Assembly (NCBI RefSeq): GCF_025515275.1
Contig: NZ_JAOPFU010000004.1
Location: 124,001-188,000 of the forward strand
DNA length: 64,000 bases
Source: Catenovulum sp. 2E275
Lineage (GTDB): Bacteria; Pseudomonadota; Gammaproteobacteria; Enterobacterales; Alteromonadaceae
Direction: 5' to 3'
Position numbers and translations under genes: made by a program
Notes under the pieces: model-generated
What the model was told of the DNA's origin: nothing
The model's input: only the letters and a program-made list of their open reading frames with translations
Database searches by the model: none
In this document: one piece after another, positions 8,005 through 17,367 of the stretch
Layout of the letters: every line of letters starts with the position of its first letter
Position numbering within the stretch: the stretch's first letter is position 1

Positions 8005-9012
8005 ATGTTAGAATTTATCAATAATACATTTAATGGTCAGAATTCAACTAAAGCTGAAAGCTTGGCTTTTTTTAGCCAAGTTGTACAAGGTCAGGTTGAC
8101 CCATTAATGTTATCTGCAATGTTAGCCGGCTTAAAAGTAAAAGGCGAAACGCCAGATGAAATCGCCGGCGCAGCGCAAGCCATGCGAGATAACGCACTGG
8201 CTTTTTCAAGACCCGATTATTTAATTGCAGATAGCTGCGGTACAGGTGGTGATGGTGCTGATACCATTAATATTTCAACCACTGCCGCAATTGTTGCAGC
8301 AGCTTGCGGTTTAAAAATGACCAAACATGGTAATCGCAGCGTTTCAAGTAAATCTGGCTCATCTGACTTACTTGAAGGCTTAGGCGTTAACTTAACGCCA
8401 AGTCCGGAGCAAGCCAGAAACTGTTTAGATAAGGCTGGAATTTGTTTCTTTTTTGCACCTCAATATCACTCAGGTGTAAAACACGCAATGCCGGTTCGCC
8501 AAGCGCTTAAAACTCGCACCATTTTTAATATTTTAGGACCTTTAGCAAATCCAGCAGCACCTGATATTCAATTACTTGGGGTTTATACGCCCGATTTATT
8601 ATTGCCTGTGGCTAAAACATTACAGGCGCTTAATGCCAAACGCGCTATGGTTGTGCATGGCTCAGGTTTAGATGAAATAGCCATTCACGGTTCAACCTTA
8701 GTCGCTGAACTGATTGATGGTGAGATTAAACAATATTCATTATCTCCCGCAGACTTTGGGGTAGAACAAGCAACATTACTTGATATAAAAGGCGGCACAC
8801 CGCAACAAAATAAAACTATTTGTGTCGATATGTTATCAGGCAAAGGCAAAGCAGCTCATTTAAATGCAGTGGCGATTAATGTATCTGCTTTATTAGTTAT
8901 GGCAGGTATTGCGGATAACTTTAAACAAGGTGCAGAGTTAGCTTTAGATGCGATGCAATCAGGTAAAGCATTAAAAACTTTAGAATTATTTGTGGAACAT
9001 TCAAATGGCTAA
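8005..9012 (+). CDS. trpD: Anthranilate phosphoribosyltransferase
   Basis: Transfers phosphoribose from PRPP to anthranilate. The PRPP-binding GTGGDG motif is near residue 80, followed by the KHGNRSVSSKSGSSD anthranilate/PRPP loop around 110-125. Length (335 aa) is typical of a free-standing TrpD. Its last 8 bases overlap the start of trpCF (ATGGCTAA), suggesting translational coupling. A purine-rich AAGGA precedes the ATG. Confidence 0.96.
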   Translation: MLEFINNTFNGQNSTKAESLAFFSQVVQGQVDPLMLSAMLAGLKVKGETPDEIAGAAQAMRDNALAFSRPDYLIADSCGTGGDGADTINISTTAAIVAAACGLKMTKHGNRSVSSKSGSSDLLEGLGVNLTPSPEQARNCLDKAGICFFFAPQYHSGVKHAMPVRQALKTRTIFNILGPLANPAAPDIQLLGVYTPDLLLPVAKTLQALNAKRAMVVHGSGLDEIAIHGSTLVAELIDGEIKQYSLSPADFGVEQATLLDIKGGTPQQNKTICVDMLSGKGKAAHLNAVAINVSALLVMAGIADNFKQGAELALDAMQSGKALKTLELFVEHSNG

Positions 9013-10375
9013 TGTATTAGAAAAAATTTGTGCTGATAAACGCGAAGAAGTCGCTCAGCAAAAAGTGGATTTTCCGCTGGAACAATTTAAAGACACATTA
9101 ACGGTCTCAGATCGCAGTTTATATAATGCGATTAAAAATGCGTCAACCGGCTTTATTTTAGAGTGTAAAAGAGCCAGTCCGTCCAAAGGTTTAATTCGTG
9201 AGCAATTTGATTTAGATGAAATGATTAACGCTTATTTACCTTATGCTTCGGGGATTTCAGTATTAACAGATAAAAAGTATTTTCAGGGTGAACATAAATA
9301 TCTCGAATATGTTCGAGCTAATGTGCATCAGCCTTGTATCTGTAAAGACTTTTTTGTTGACCCTTATCAAGTGTATTTAGCTCGCTACCATAATGCTGAT
9401 GCAATTTTATTAATGCTGTCGGTATTAAGCGATGAAGAATATCAAACGCTGGCCGCTTTGGCGGGTGAATATCAACTTGATATTTTAACAGAAGTATCCA
9501 ACCAGCAAGAGCTTGAGCGGGCTATCGCATTAAATGCCAAAATTATCGGGATAAATAATCGCGATCTAAGAGATTTATCAACTAACTTACAGACAACCCG
9601 CGAGTTAGCGCCACAAATACCAGATGATAGGTTAATTATTTCAGAATCCGGCATTTATACCCATGATCACGTTGCCGAGCTATGTAATTATGCCGATGGC
9701 TTTTTAGTAGGCAGTTCGCTAATGGCGCAAACTGATTTGCCATTAGCGGTTAAAAAATTAATTGTGGGCGAAAACAAAGTTTGTGGTTTAACTCGCCCGC
9801 AAGATGCCAAAGCCGCTTTTGACGCAGGTGCGATTTATGGTGGTTTAATTTTTGCTGAAAAATCACCTAGGTTTGTTACTGTAGAACAGGCTCAAGCAGT
9901 TCAACAAGGTGCGCCACTTGACTATGTTGGGGTGTTTGTTAATGCACCGGTTTTAACCATCGCCGATACAGTTAAAGCGTTAAATTTAGCTGTAGTTCAG
10001 TTGCATGGTGATGAAGATCAGGCTTATATCGACAAATTAAAACCTAAATTACCTGCTAATGTGAAAATTTGGAAAGCACATAACCCAACACTTTCTGCGT
10101 TACCGGATTTATCTAAAATTGATCGTTGGCTACTGGATTCTAGTACAAAACAAGCTGCTGGCGGCACTGGCCAAACATTTGACTGGCAAAGTATCCAAGC
10201 ACTTAAATTAGAAATACCCTTTATGCTGGCTGGCGGATTAACACCGGATAATGCCCAGCAAGCCGCCAGACAAGGCGCAATTGGATTAGATTTAAATTCA
10301 GGGGTTGAAGACCAACCCGGCATTAAATCAGCAAATAAATTAACTGCCGCATTTAATGCATTAAAACAATATTGA
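9005..10375 (+). CDS. trpCF: Bifunctional indole-3-glycerol-phosphate synthase / phosphoribosylanthranilate isomerase
   Basis: A fused two-barrel enzyme. TrpC (about residues 1-250) shows the [10 protein letters not shown] substrate loop and ISESGI near the end; TrpF (about 251-456) starts at [11 protein letters not shown] and contains [10 protein letters not shown] and a C-terminal GGLTP phosphate-binding turn. The start is placed at ATG 9005 ([12 protein letters not shown]), because the frame's earlier ATG at 8990 adds five residues without family support and lies deeper inside trpD. The fusion matches enterobacterial and Alteromonadales enzymes. It is followed 7 bases later by trpB. Confidence 0.95.
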   Translation: MANVLEKICADKREEVAQQKVDFPLEQFKDTLTVSDRSLYNAIKNASTGFILECKRASPSKGLIREQFDLDEMINAYLPYASGISVLTDKKYFQGEHKYLEYVRANVHQPCICKDFFVDPYQVYLARYHNADAILLMLSVLSDEEYQTLAALAGEYQLDILTEVSNQQELERAIALNAKIIGINNRDLRDLSTNLQTTRELAPQIPDDRLIISESGIYTHDHVAELCNYADGFLVGSSLMAQTDLPLAVKKLIVGENKVCGLTRPQDAKAAFDAGAIYGGLIFAEKSPRFVTVEQAQAVQQGAPLDYVGVFVNAPVLTIADTVKALNLAVVQLHGDEDQAYIDKLKPKLPANVKIWKAHNPTLSALPDLSKIDRWLLDSSTKQAAGGTGQTFDWQSIQALKLEIPFMLAGGLTPDNAQQAARQGAIGLDLNSGVEDQPGIKSANKLTAAFNALKQY

Positions 10376-10382
10376 GGAAATT

Positions 10383-11576
10383 ATGACACAACATCTTGAT
10401 GCCTATTTTGGCGAATTTGGTGGTATGTTTGTTCCTGAACTTTTAGTTCCGGCTTTGGAGCAATTAGAGCAAGAATTTATCAAATCGCAAAACGATCCTG
10501 AGTTCCAACAAGAATTTCAGCAGTTATTAAATGAATATGCAGGTCGCCCTACACCACTAACATTAACTCGAAATTTTTCACCAAATCCTTTGGCAAAAAT
10601 TTATTTAAAACGTGAAGATTTATTGCATGGTGGTGCGCATAAAACCAATCAGGTTTTAGGTCAGGCGTTATTAACTAAACGTATGGGCAAAAAACGTGTG
10701 ATCGCCGAAACAGGTGCTGGTCAACATGGCGTTGCCACAGCTCTGGCATGCGCATTATTAGGGCTTGAGTGCAAAATTTATATGGGCGCAAAAGATTGCG
10801 AACGTCAGCAACCAAATGTATTCAGAATGAAATTAATGGGTGCAGAAGTTATTCCGGTTGATGCTGGCTCTGGCACATTAAAAGATGCAGTAAACGAAGC
10901 ATTACGCGACTGGGCTGCTAGTTACGAAGACAGCCATTATTTATTAGGTACAGCAGCGGGTCCGCATCCATTTCCAACTGTAGTACGTGAATTTCAAAAA
11001 ATGATTGGCGAAGAAGCAAAAGAGCAAATTGTCAAAGCAGAAGGCAGATTACCGGATTATGTTGTTGCCTGTGTTGGCGGTGGCTCTAATGCAATTGGTA
11101 TGTTTAACGATTTTATTAAAGAAGAATCGGTTAAATTAATTGGTGTTGAACCCGGCGGTCATGGTTTATCTAGCCTTAAGCATGGTGCGACTATTTGTAA
11201 AGGGACTAAAGGTATTTTACACGGTGCAATCACTTATATTATGCAGGATGAGCACGGCCAAATCGAAGAATCTTATTCCGTTTCTGCCGGTTTAGATTAC
11301 CCGGGTGTAGGCCCTCAGCATGCTTATTTACACGATATTGGCCGCGCAGAATATGTCGCAGCTAATGATGACGAAGCACTCGAAGCATTTCAACGTTTAT
11401 GCCGCTGTGAAGGGATTATTCCTGCATTAGAATCTTCCCACGCGCTTGCCCATGCACTTAAACTTGCTGAAGCAGCGACAGAAGAAACGATTATTGTAGT
11501 TAATTTATCTGGCCGTGGTGATAAAGACCTGACCCACGTTCACCGTGTATTAGAGGCTGGAGGTCATTATGAGTAA
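10383..11576 (+). CDS. trpB: Tryptophan synthase beta chain
   Basis: PLP enzyme that condenses indole with serine. The PLP lysine is in GGAHKTNQ (about residue 87), the phosphate cup is GGGSNAIG (about 233-240), and [10 protein letters not shown] and [10 protein letters not shown] are also present. 397 aa, the standard length. A GAGGAAATT ribosome site sits just before the ATG. Its last 8 bases overlap the trpA start, as in many trp operons, which keeps alpha and beta subunits in step. Confidence 0.97.
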   Translation: MTQHLDAYFGEFGGMFVPELLVPALEQLEQEFIKSQNDPEFQQEFQQLLNEYAGRPTPLTLTRNFSPNPLAKIYLKREDLLHGGAHKTNQVLGQALLTKRMGKKRVIAETGAGQHGVATALACALLGLECKIYMGAKDCERQQPNVFRMKLMGAEVIPVDAGSGTLKDAVNEALRDWAASYEDSHYLLGTAAGPHPFPTVVREFQKMIGEEAKEQIVKAEGRLPDYVVACVGGGSNAIGMFNDFIKEESVKLIGVEPGGHGLSSLKHGATICKGTKGILHGAITYIMQDEHGQIEESYSVSAGLDYPGVGPQHAYLHDIGRAEYVAANDDEALEAFQRLCRCEGIIPALESSHALAHALKLAEAATEETIIVVNLSGRGDKDLTHVHRVLEAGGHYE

Positions 11577-12378
11577 ACGTTACGCTCAGCTTTTTGCAAA
11601 ATTAAACGATAAAAATCAGGGTGCATTTGTTCCTTTTGTTACAATTGGTGATCCAAACCCTGAATTGTCGTTTGAAATTATTAAAACCTTAATTGATGCT
11701 GGTGCTGATGCGTTAGAGCTAGGTATTCCTTATTCAGATCCGGTTGCCGATGGTCCAACCATTCAAAAAGCGAATATCAGAGCAATTGATGCCCAAGTAA
11801 CCCCGCCACAATGTTTTGAGGTTCTTAAAAAAGTACGTGAATACAACGCTGATATTCCAATTGGTTTATTGCTTTATAGCAATATTGTTTTTGCCAAAGG
11901 ATTAAATACTTTTTATCAAACCTGTGCAGATATAGGTATTGATTCAGTATTAGTTGCAGATGTACCAACCCGCGAAAGTAAAACGTTTTGTTTAGCGGCT
12001 GAAAAGCATGGTATTGCGCCAATTTTTATTGCGCCACCAAATGGCAAACCTGAAAAATTAAAACAGGTAGCAGAGCTTGGCCAAGGTTATACCTATTTAT
12101 TAAGCCGCGCAGGGGTAACGGGTACAGAAACCGAAGCTAGCATGCCAGTTGAAAGCATTATCAATGCGTTAAAATCGTATAATGCACCACCAAGTTTGTT
12201 AGGTTTTGGTATTTCTAAACCTGAGCATGTAAAAGCCGCCATAACAAGCGGTGCAGACGGTGCAATTAGTGGTTCTGCGGTCGTTAAAATTATCGAAGAA
12301 AACCTTGATAATCCGTCCGAGTTACTTGCTCAACTAAACCAGTTTATTTCATCAATGAAAGCGGCTACTCAGCGTTAA
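11569..12378 (+). CDS. trpA: Tryptophan synthase alpha chain
   Basis: Cleaves indole-3-glycerol phosphate to indole, which is channelled to TrpB. The catalytic Glu is in [11 protein letters not shown] and the second acid in the following DPVADGP; the phosphate-binding [10 protein letters not shown] and [10 protein letters not shown] are present. 269 aa, normal. Overlaps trpB by 8 bases, with the ribosome site AGGAGG-like (GAGGTC) inside the trpB end. Last gene of the trp operon; a long hairpin follows. Confidence 0.97.
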   Translation: MSKRYAQLFAKLNDKNQGAFVPFVTIGDPNPELSFEIIKTLIDAGADALELGIPYSDPVADGPTIQKANIRAIDAQVTPPQCFEVLKKVREYNADIPIGLLLYSNIVFAKGLNTFYQTCADIGIDSVLVADVPTRESKTFCLAAEKHGIAPIFIAPPNGKPEKLKQVAELGQGYTYLLSRAGVTGTETEASMPVESIINALKSYNAPPSLLGFGISKPEHVKAAITSGADGAISGSAVVKIIEENLDNPSELLAQLNQFISSMKAATQR

Positions 12379-12386
12379 TTCTAAGC

Positions 12387-12421
12387 ACTCAGATATCAAA
12401 GGTAACCTTTGGTATCTGAGT
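12387..12421 (+). terminator. Long hairpin after trpA
   Basis: Arms ACTCAGATATCAAAGGT (12387-12403) and ACCTTTGGTATCTGAGT (12405-12421) pair along 17 positions with a single G-U. It begins 9 bases after the trpA stop. There is no strong T-run after it, so it may be a weak terminator or a 3'-end stabiliser that still lets yciB be read through. Confidence 0.55.
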
Positions 12422-12447
12422 TGTCTGAATATTGAATTGAGTCATTT

Positions 12448-13005
12448 ATGCAAAATTTATTTGAATACCTTCACATCGCTGTTTTTTTTATTGTTTACAA
12501 AACAGTTGATATCTATTGGGCAACCGCCGCATTAATTGCGACCACTGGCCTACATTTAATTTATGAATGGGTTAAACAAAAACAGTTACCTAAAAAGCAG
12601 CTGATTTTGTTTTTAATTGTACTAGTGATGGGTGGTTTAACCATTTATTTTCAAAACGATGAGTTTATCAAATGGAAAGTCACCGTTGTAAACGGTATTT
12701 TTGCACTTGGTTTATTTATCAGCCAAGCTGTATTTAAAATCAGCCCAATTGAAAAAATGTTAGGTAAAGAAATTGAATTACCAGCTAAAGTTTGGGCAAA
12801 AGTATCGTATGCATGGAGCGCATTTTTTGCAGTGCTTGCGATATTAAATCTTTATATTGCCTATAACTTTTCGCAGGACTTTTGGGTGAACTTTAAACTA
12901 TTCGGTTTAATGGGGTTAACTTTAGTTTTTACTATTTTAACTATGGTATTTTTATACCCTTACCTACCAAAAGAAAGCACTAAAGAAAAAGAGGAAAATA
13001 AATAA
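12448..13005 (+). CDS. yciB: YciB/IspZ inner membrane septation protein
   Basis: Small integral membrane protein (185 aa; E. coli YciB is 179) with about five transmembrane segments and the family-typical [26 protein letters not shown]-like region around residues 67-93. YciB interacts with cell elongation and division proteins in E. coli and is important for envelope integrity. It lies downstream of trpA, matching the conserved yci-trp neighbourhood of E. coli. Its stop shares a base with the yciI start (TAATG), so the two are probably translated together. The C-terminus is Lys/Glu-rich and cytoplasmic. Confidence 0.94.
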   Translation: MQNLFEYLHIAVFFIVYKTVDIYWATAALIATTGLHLIYEWVKQKQLPKKQLILFLIVLVMGGLTIYFQNDEFIKWKVTVVNGIFALGLFISQAVFKISPIEKMLGKEIELPAKVWAKVSYAWSAFFAVLAILNLYIAYNFSQDFWVNFKLFGLMGLTLVFTILTMVFLYPYLPKESTKEKEENK

Positions 13006-13304
13006 TGTGGTATGCCATTGTGAGTCAAGACGTAGCTAATAGTTTGCCGCTACGTAAAAAAGCAAGAGAAGCTCATTTAGCACGTTTAATTGACCTAAAA
13101 GAGCAAGGCCGTTTATTGGTAGCAGGTCCTAATCCAGCTATCGACAGCGAAGAGCCGGGTGAATCAGGGTTTACTGGCTCAACCGTGATTGCTGAGTTTG
13201 AGAGTTTAGAAGCCGCACAAAGTTGGGCAGATGCAGATCCATATATTGAAGCGGGTGTGTATCAAAGTGTTTCAGTAAAACCATTTAAAAAAGTATTACC
13301 TTAA
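13005..13304 (+). CDS. yciI: YciI-family protein
   Basis: A 99-aa YCII-domain protein of the ferredoxin-like alpha/beta-barrel dimer fold. Recognisable stretches are [10 protein letters not shown] at the N-terminus, [18 protein letters not shown] and the Asp-rich [13 protein letters not shown] toward the end. E. coli YciI is 98 aa and likewise sits near yciB and trp. The enzymatic role is not established; the conserved His/Asp pair of the family suggests catalysis. Overlaps yciB by one base and is followed by a terminator. Confidence 0.92.
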   Translation: MWYAIVSQDVANSLPLRKKAREAHLARLIDLKEQGRLLVAGPNPAIDSEEPGESGFTGSTVIAEFESLEAAQSWADADPYIEAGVYQSVSVKPFKKVLP

Positions 13305-13326
13305 TCGCACATCAAAAATATAAATT

Positions 13327-13355
13327 AAAAAGGCGATAAAATTTATCGCCTTTTT
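13327..13355. terminator. Bidirectional terminator between yciI and the DUF2189 gene
   Basis: Stem GGCGATA (13332-13338) / TATCGCC (13344-13350), flanked by five A on the left and five T on the right, with a 5-base loop. The symmetrical A/T flanks let it end transcription from yciI (+) and from the convergent membrane-protein pair (-). Confidence 0.85.
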
Positions 13356-13398
13356 CTTTTTATGCTTTTGTTTTAATTTATCTTTAAGTTGCCATCTA

Positions 13399-14190
13399 TT
13401 ACATATAATTTCGTTTGCGTTTAGTCGTAATGGTATCTAAATAACCATGCCAAGTGGCAAATCCTAATAAAGGCATAATCACCAAAAATGCAATAAAGTT
13501 AGTTAAAAAGCCAATTAATACGCCAACAAATATAATACCAGCCCACAGCAACATAACCCCTTTGTTAGACCATACCGCATTGATACTGCTTAAAACTGCG
13601 GTCATTAAATCAACTTTTCTTTCAATTAAAATTGGCTGAGTAAATGCGCTAATCGTAAATACAAATAAAGCTAACAGTGCACCAACACTCATCCCAACAG
13701 CTAAAAATGGAATTAACTCAGAATAATCATTCGAGATATAAGATGGATAAAAAGCATGAATTAACGAAGCAATTCTGAGCCAAAAGATCATGATCACCAG
13801 CAATAACACAGCAAATGCCCATTCGTGAACACTGTTTCTGTGTATGGCTTTTATGCTATGCCATAAACTGGGTTTACGACCTTTACCAAACTCCCAACTG
13901 GCATCGTATAATCCGGCCGCCAAAAATGGCCCTACTAACATAAAACACACCAGCGCCGGTGCAATCACTAAATGATTTTCGGTTAAAGAAACTAAATAAA
14001 CGATTCCCATTGGAATTAACATAAAAATAATCCCATAAAATAATGTCACTAAAGGCGCCCGAGTTAAATCCAGCATAGCTAGCCTCAGCCAGTTAAATGG
14101 ATCAGCCCAGTCTAACTCGTTGCAAGGTATGACCCGACCGAGTTCATTATCATGTAGCGCATTTTCCTCTTTTCTCATTGCATGTGACAT
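13399..14190 (-). CDS. DUF2189 family integral membrane protein
   Basis: A hydrophobic protein with about six transmembrane segments, beginning near residue 45, after a polar N-terminus. It fits the DUF2189 family (predicted inner membrane proteins of unknown function), including the ADPFNWLRLAMLDL entry to the first segment and FLAAGLYDASWEF between segments 2 and 3. The start is placed at ATG 14190 (MSHAMRKEEN) because AGAGGA lies 6 bases upstream; the frame also allows an ATG at 14208. It follows the next minus-strand gene by about 25 bases and probably shares its promoter. The function is unknown. Confidence 0.75.
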   Translation of the reverse strand: MSHAMRKEENALHDNELGRVIPCNELDWADPFNWLRLAMLDLTRAPLVTLFYGIIFMLIPMGIVYLVSLTENHLVIAPALVCFMLVGPFLAAGLYDASWEFGKGRKPSLWHSIKAIHRNSVHEWAFAVLLLVIMIFWLRIASLIHAFYPSYISNDYSELIPFLAVGMSVGALLALFVFTISAFTQPILIERKVDLMTAVLSSINAVWSNKGVMLLWAGIIFVGVLIGFLTNFIAFLVIMPLLGFATWHGYLDTITTKRKRNYM

Positions 14191-14215
14191 AATATTTCCT
14201 CTACTCATTTACCGT

Positions 14216-14740
14216 TTAAGCAGACATAAACGGGTTATCAATTGCTTCGCGTGTTGCTAAAAATTGAGCTTCCGGATGTTTTTTAGACATAACACGTCGC
14301 ACAATTTGCTCTTGTTCATTGGTAATATAAACCAACATGACCAGCTTGCCCTGTTTCAGCAGTTGATGAAAAGGGCTGATTTTGTAATTTTCAAAATGTA
14401 AACCAATAACCCCTCCTAACCATGAAAACAATACAGTAAATAATAAAAATGCGGCTAAATAGTTAACGATTGAAGCCTGCCAATCTATTGGCCGAAATAC
14501 CAACAATAAAACAAAAAAGACAACTGAGGTTATTACCCCAAATAAAGCCCCCCTAATCCCTAAATGCAGCATATCGGTTTCTTCAATGGTGGATGCAGCA
14601 TGTAAACCGGAGCGCGTTAATACTTTTTGATCATTGGCAACAAAATGAATATTGTCACTTTGAATACCCAACTCAACCAAGTCATGGTCAAGCACTTTAC
14701 CTTCGCTATCGTTATTGACTAAATACTGAAGCTGTAACAT
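14216..14740 (-). CDS. Unrecognised two-segment membrane protein paired with the DUF2189 gene
   Basis: 174 aa. The first ~60 residues are soluble and acidic (LQYLVNNDSEGKVLDHDLVELGIQ), then comes a glycine-containing membrane stretch (about 63-82), a second hydrophobic segment (about 90-113) and a basic cytoplasmic C-terminal domain with an IVRRVMSKKHPEAQFL stretch. I do not recognise the family with confidence. The soluble head plus paired helices is seen in small stress-related inner membrane proteins, but no function can be assigned. It is transcribed ahead of the DUF2189 gene. Confidence 0.6.
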   Translation of the reverse strand: MLQLQYLVNNDSEGKVLDHDLVELGIQSDNIHFVANDQKVLTRSGLHAASTIEETDMLHLGIRGALFGVITSVVFFVLLLVFRPIDWQASIVNYLAAFLLFTVLFSWLGGVIGLHFENYKISPFHQLLKQGKLVMLVYITNEQEQIVRRVMSKKHPEAQFLATREAIDNPFMSA

Positions 14741-15035
14741 AACGCCACCTCAATACAATTAAGACCTGAAACTTTGTAATATTTAAAGTATCAGGCGAAA
14801 TAAAATTCCTTACCGTATTAGGTTAATTACGTATCCTTAGTTAATTTAACTATAGACACTAGAATTGCTAACGCGCAACATAAGGTTAAAGTTTTTTTAA
14901 CTTTAAAGGCGTTTTTAAGTCGTTTTTTTAAGCAGCTTCTATTTGACATAAAATTTCTTTCAACAAGGCTTCACAACAGGCTTTGGTTAAGTTAACTTGC
15001 TGGTTCAAATTATTATTTCAGGTCATTTTTAATTC

Positions 15036-16250
15036 ATGGTTTCAATTAAGCAGTCCAATAAACTCCAACACGTTTGTTACGATATTCGTGGTCCAGTATT
15101 AAAAGAAGCAAAACGTTTAGAAGAAGATGGACACAGAGTATTAAAATTAAATATTGGTAACCCTGCCCCATTTGGATTTGAAGCCCCAGACGACATTCTT
15201 AAAGATGTCATCCGTAATTTACCGACAGCCCAAGGTTATTGCGACTCAAAAGGGATTTATTCAGCCAGAGTAGCGATCATGCAATATTATCAGCAAAAAG
15301 ATATCACTGGCGTTGATGTTGAAGACATCTATGTCGGTAATGGTGTTAGTGAGCTGATCTTAATGGCAATGAACGGGTTATTAAATCAATCTGATGAGGT
15401 ATTATTACCCAGCCCTGATTACCCGCTGTGGACGGCTGCCGTTGCCTTATCGGGCGGTAAACCGGTTCATTACTTATGTGATGAGGAAAATGACTGGAAT
15501 CCTGATATTGCGGATATGGAATCCAAAATAACTGAAAAAACCAAAGCCATTGTGATTATTAATCCAAATAACCCAACAGGCGCCGTTTATTCGCAGCAAA
15601 CTTTAAAACAAATAATTGCATTGGCACGCAAGCATAACCTGATTGTTTTCAGTGATGAAATTTACGATAAAATTTTATATAACGATGCGACTCATGTGCC
15701 AACGGCTAGCTTAGCAGATGACGTATTTTTTGTAACCTTTAGCGGACTGTCAAAAAACTACCGAATTGCAGGTTTTAGAGCCGGCTGGATGGTATTAAGC
15801 GGCAATAAAGCCATTGCAGAATCCTATATTGAGGGTTTGGATATGCTCGCCTCAATGCGGTTATGTGCTAATGTTCCTTGCCAACACGCAATTCAAACTG
15901 CATTAGGTGGCTTTCAAAGCATTAATCAGCTAATTGTACCGGGTGGTCGCTTATATGAACAAACCATGTTTGCATGGCAGCGAATTAATCAAATTGATGG
16001 CGTGACTTGTGTAAAACCCAGAGGCGCTATGTATTTATTCCCTAAGTTAGATCAGGATAAATTTAATATTCAAAGTGATGAAAAATTTATTTTAGACTTT
16101 TTACGTCAAGAAAAAATTCTGATGGTTCATGGCACAGGTTTTAATTGGGAAAAACCGGATCACTTTAGAGTCGTCACCTTACCACATATTGATATTTTAG
16201 ACGAAGCGCTGGATAAACTAGAAAAATTCCTCAGCCGCTACAAACAATAA
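15036..16250 (+). CDS. alaA: Alanine transaminase AlaA (class I/II aminotransferase)
   Basis: PLP aminotransferase that makes alanine from pyruvate and glutamate. Collinear with E. coli AlaA (YfbQ) across its whole length (404 vs 405 aa), including LKLNIGNPAPFGF, IINPNNPTGAVYS and the PLP lysine in FSGLSKNYRIAGFR near residue 240. The 295-base region upstream has no other ORF and should hold its promoter; no clear Shine-Dalgarno precedes ATG 15036. The next gene, yfbR, follows 23 bases later, the same order as in E. coli. Confidence 0.95.
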   Translation: MVSIKQSNKLQHVCYDIRGPVLKEAKRLEEDGHRVLKLNIGNPAPFGFEAPDDILKDVIRNLPTAQGYCDSKGIYSARVAIMQYYQQKDITGVDVEDIYVGNGVSELILMAMNGLLNQSDEVLLPSPDYPLWTAAVALSGGKPVHYLCDEENDWNPDIADMESKITEKTKAIVIINPNNPTGAVYSQQTLKQIIALARKHNLIVFSDEIYDKILYNDATHVPTASLADDVFFVTFSGLSKNYRIAGFRAGWMVLSGNKAIAESYIEGLDMLASMRLCANVPCQHAIQTALGGFQSINQLIVPGGRLYEQTMFAWQRINQIDGVTCVKPRGAMYLFPKLDQDKFNIQSDEKFILDFLRQEKILMVHGTGFNWEKPDHFRVVTLPHIDILDEALDKLEKFLSRYKQ

Positions 16251-16273
16251 TATGGATAAATTTAGGAGCTTAT

Positions 16274-16864
16274 ATGTCTGACGCAAGTCATTTTTTTGCC
16301 TACATGGCCAGAATGAAACTGATTAACCGTTGGCCATTAATGCGTAATACTCAACTAGAAAATGTGCAAGAGCATTCATTGCAAGTAGCCATGATAGCTC
16401 ATGCACTTGCCATTATTCACAACGAATATTTTGATGGTCAGGTCAACCCTGAAGCGGTTGCCACTTTAGCGATTTTTCACGATGCACCGGAGGTTTTAAC
16501 TGGCGACTTACCTAACCCAGTTAAATATTTTAATCAGGATATTGCTCAGGAATATAAAAAAATCGAAAAAATTGCTGAGCAAAAATTAGTTGATATGTTA
16601 CCCCAGCGACTTCAGGCTTATTACCGACCTTTGGTTTGTTCAGACGAACATGATCATCAACTATATAAATTTGTAAAAGCGGCAGATGTATTGTCGGCTT
16701 ACCTTAAAACGGTAGAAGAAATTAACGCTGGTAATCACGAATTTGAACGAGCAAAAGACAGATTAAAACAAACATTAGATAAAATGGCGCAGCCCGAGAT
16801 TGAATATTTTTTAAATGTATTTTTACCCAGTTTTAGCTTAACTTTAGATGCATTAACTGAATAA
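16274..16864 (+). CDS. yfbR: 5'-deoxynucleotidase YfbR
   Basis: HD-domain phosphohydrolase that removes phosphate from deoxynucleoside 5'-monophosphates. The metal ligands of the HD fold are visible: H in VQEHSLQVAM, HD in IFHDAPEV, and a late Asp in KAADVLSAYLK. The N-terminal HFFAYMARMKLINRWPLMRN is family-typical. 196 aa against 199 in E. coli. A TAGGAG ribosome site precedes the ATG. Second gene after alaA. Confidence 0.94.
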   Translation: MSDASHFFAYMARMKLINRWPLMRNTQLENVQEHSLQVAMIAHALAIIHNEYFDGQVNPEAVATLAIFHDAPEVLTGDLPNPVKYFNQDIAQEYKKIEKIAEQKLVDMLPQRLQAYYRPLVCSDEHDHQLYKFVKAADVLSAYLKTVEEINAGNHEFERAKDRLKQTLDKMAQPEIEYFLNVFLPSFSLTLDALTE

Positions 16865-16881
16865 CGATCCAATTCCTTTCA

Positions 16882-16922
16882 TACTCCGTATTAACTCTAC
16901 CAAGATGAGTGAATGCGGAGTA
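16882..16922 (+). promoter_or_regulatory. Hairpin enclosing the BLUF gene start codon
   Basis: Outer arms TACTCCG (16882-16888) and CGGAGTA (16916-16922), with inner arms ACTC (16894-16897) and GAGT (16907-16910), form a nested hairpin. The proposed GTG start (16909-16911) lies inside it, so folding could hide the start. No strong Shine-Dalgarno is visible, consistent with controlled or weak translation. Confidence 0.45.
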
Positions 16923-17358
16923 CCAATTGATTTACCAGATTGCTTATTGGAGCAAAGCGGCTTTACCAATGAGCCAAAATGAGCTTAACAAGTTACAAAC
17001 AACTAGCCAGATAAATAATCAAAATAAAGGCATAACGGGCTTGCTGCTTTATGCTAACCACACCTTTTTTCAATTAATTGAAGGGCCTTATCAGGCTGTT
17101 GCTGAGTTATATCAAATCATTGCGCAAGATCAACGCCATTATGACCTCACTTTAATTGGTCAGTGGACAACTCCTCAAAGGCAATTTACCAACTGGGATA
17201 TGGTCTTAAAACAGCTACCTCCACCAGCGGATTATCCCGGTTTTCAGCATTTAACTCACTGGCGCGACAATGAGTTAACTAAAAATAAAGATGCATTACG
17301 CAGGTTGTTAATAAGCTATTCAAATCTGAGCGATCTAAAACTGGATAAGATGATGTAG
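16909..17358 (+). CDS. Single-domain BLUF blue-light (FAD) photoreceptor
   Basis: 149 aa, about one BLUF domain plus a short helical tail. All residues needed for the flavin photocycle are present at AppA-equivalent spacing: Tyr13, Asn37, Gln55 (FFQLIEG), Trp96 and Met98 (NWDM); the Asn-to-Gln and Gln-to-Trp distances match AppA. The IEGP and DQRHYDL motifs are typical. There is no EAL or cyclase output domain, so it should act through a protein partner. Start is GTG 16909. It converges on the MFS transporter gene with a 9-base gap. Confidence 0.9.
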   Translation: MNAEYQLIYQIAYWSKAALPMSQNELNKLQTTSQINNQNKGITGLLLYANHTFFQLIEGPYQAVAELYQIIAQDQRHYDLTLIGQWTTPQRQFTNWDMVLKQLPPPADYPGFQHLTHWRDNELTKNKDALRRLLISYSNLSDLKLDKMM

Positions 17359-17367
17359 CTAGCGGTT

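Noticed and set aside
8990-9004. Upstream ATG for trpCF
   Set aside because: Adds five residues without family support inside trpD; ATG 9005 matches the usual TrpC start.
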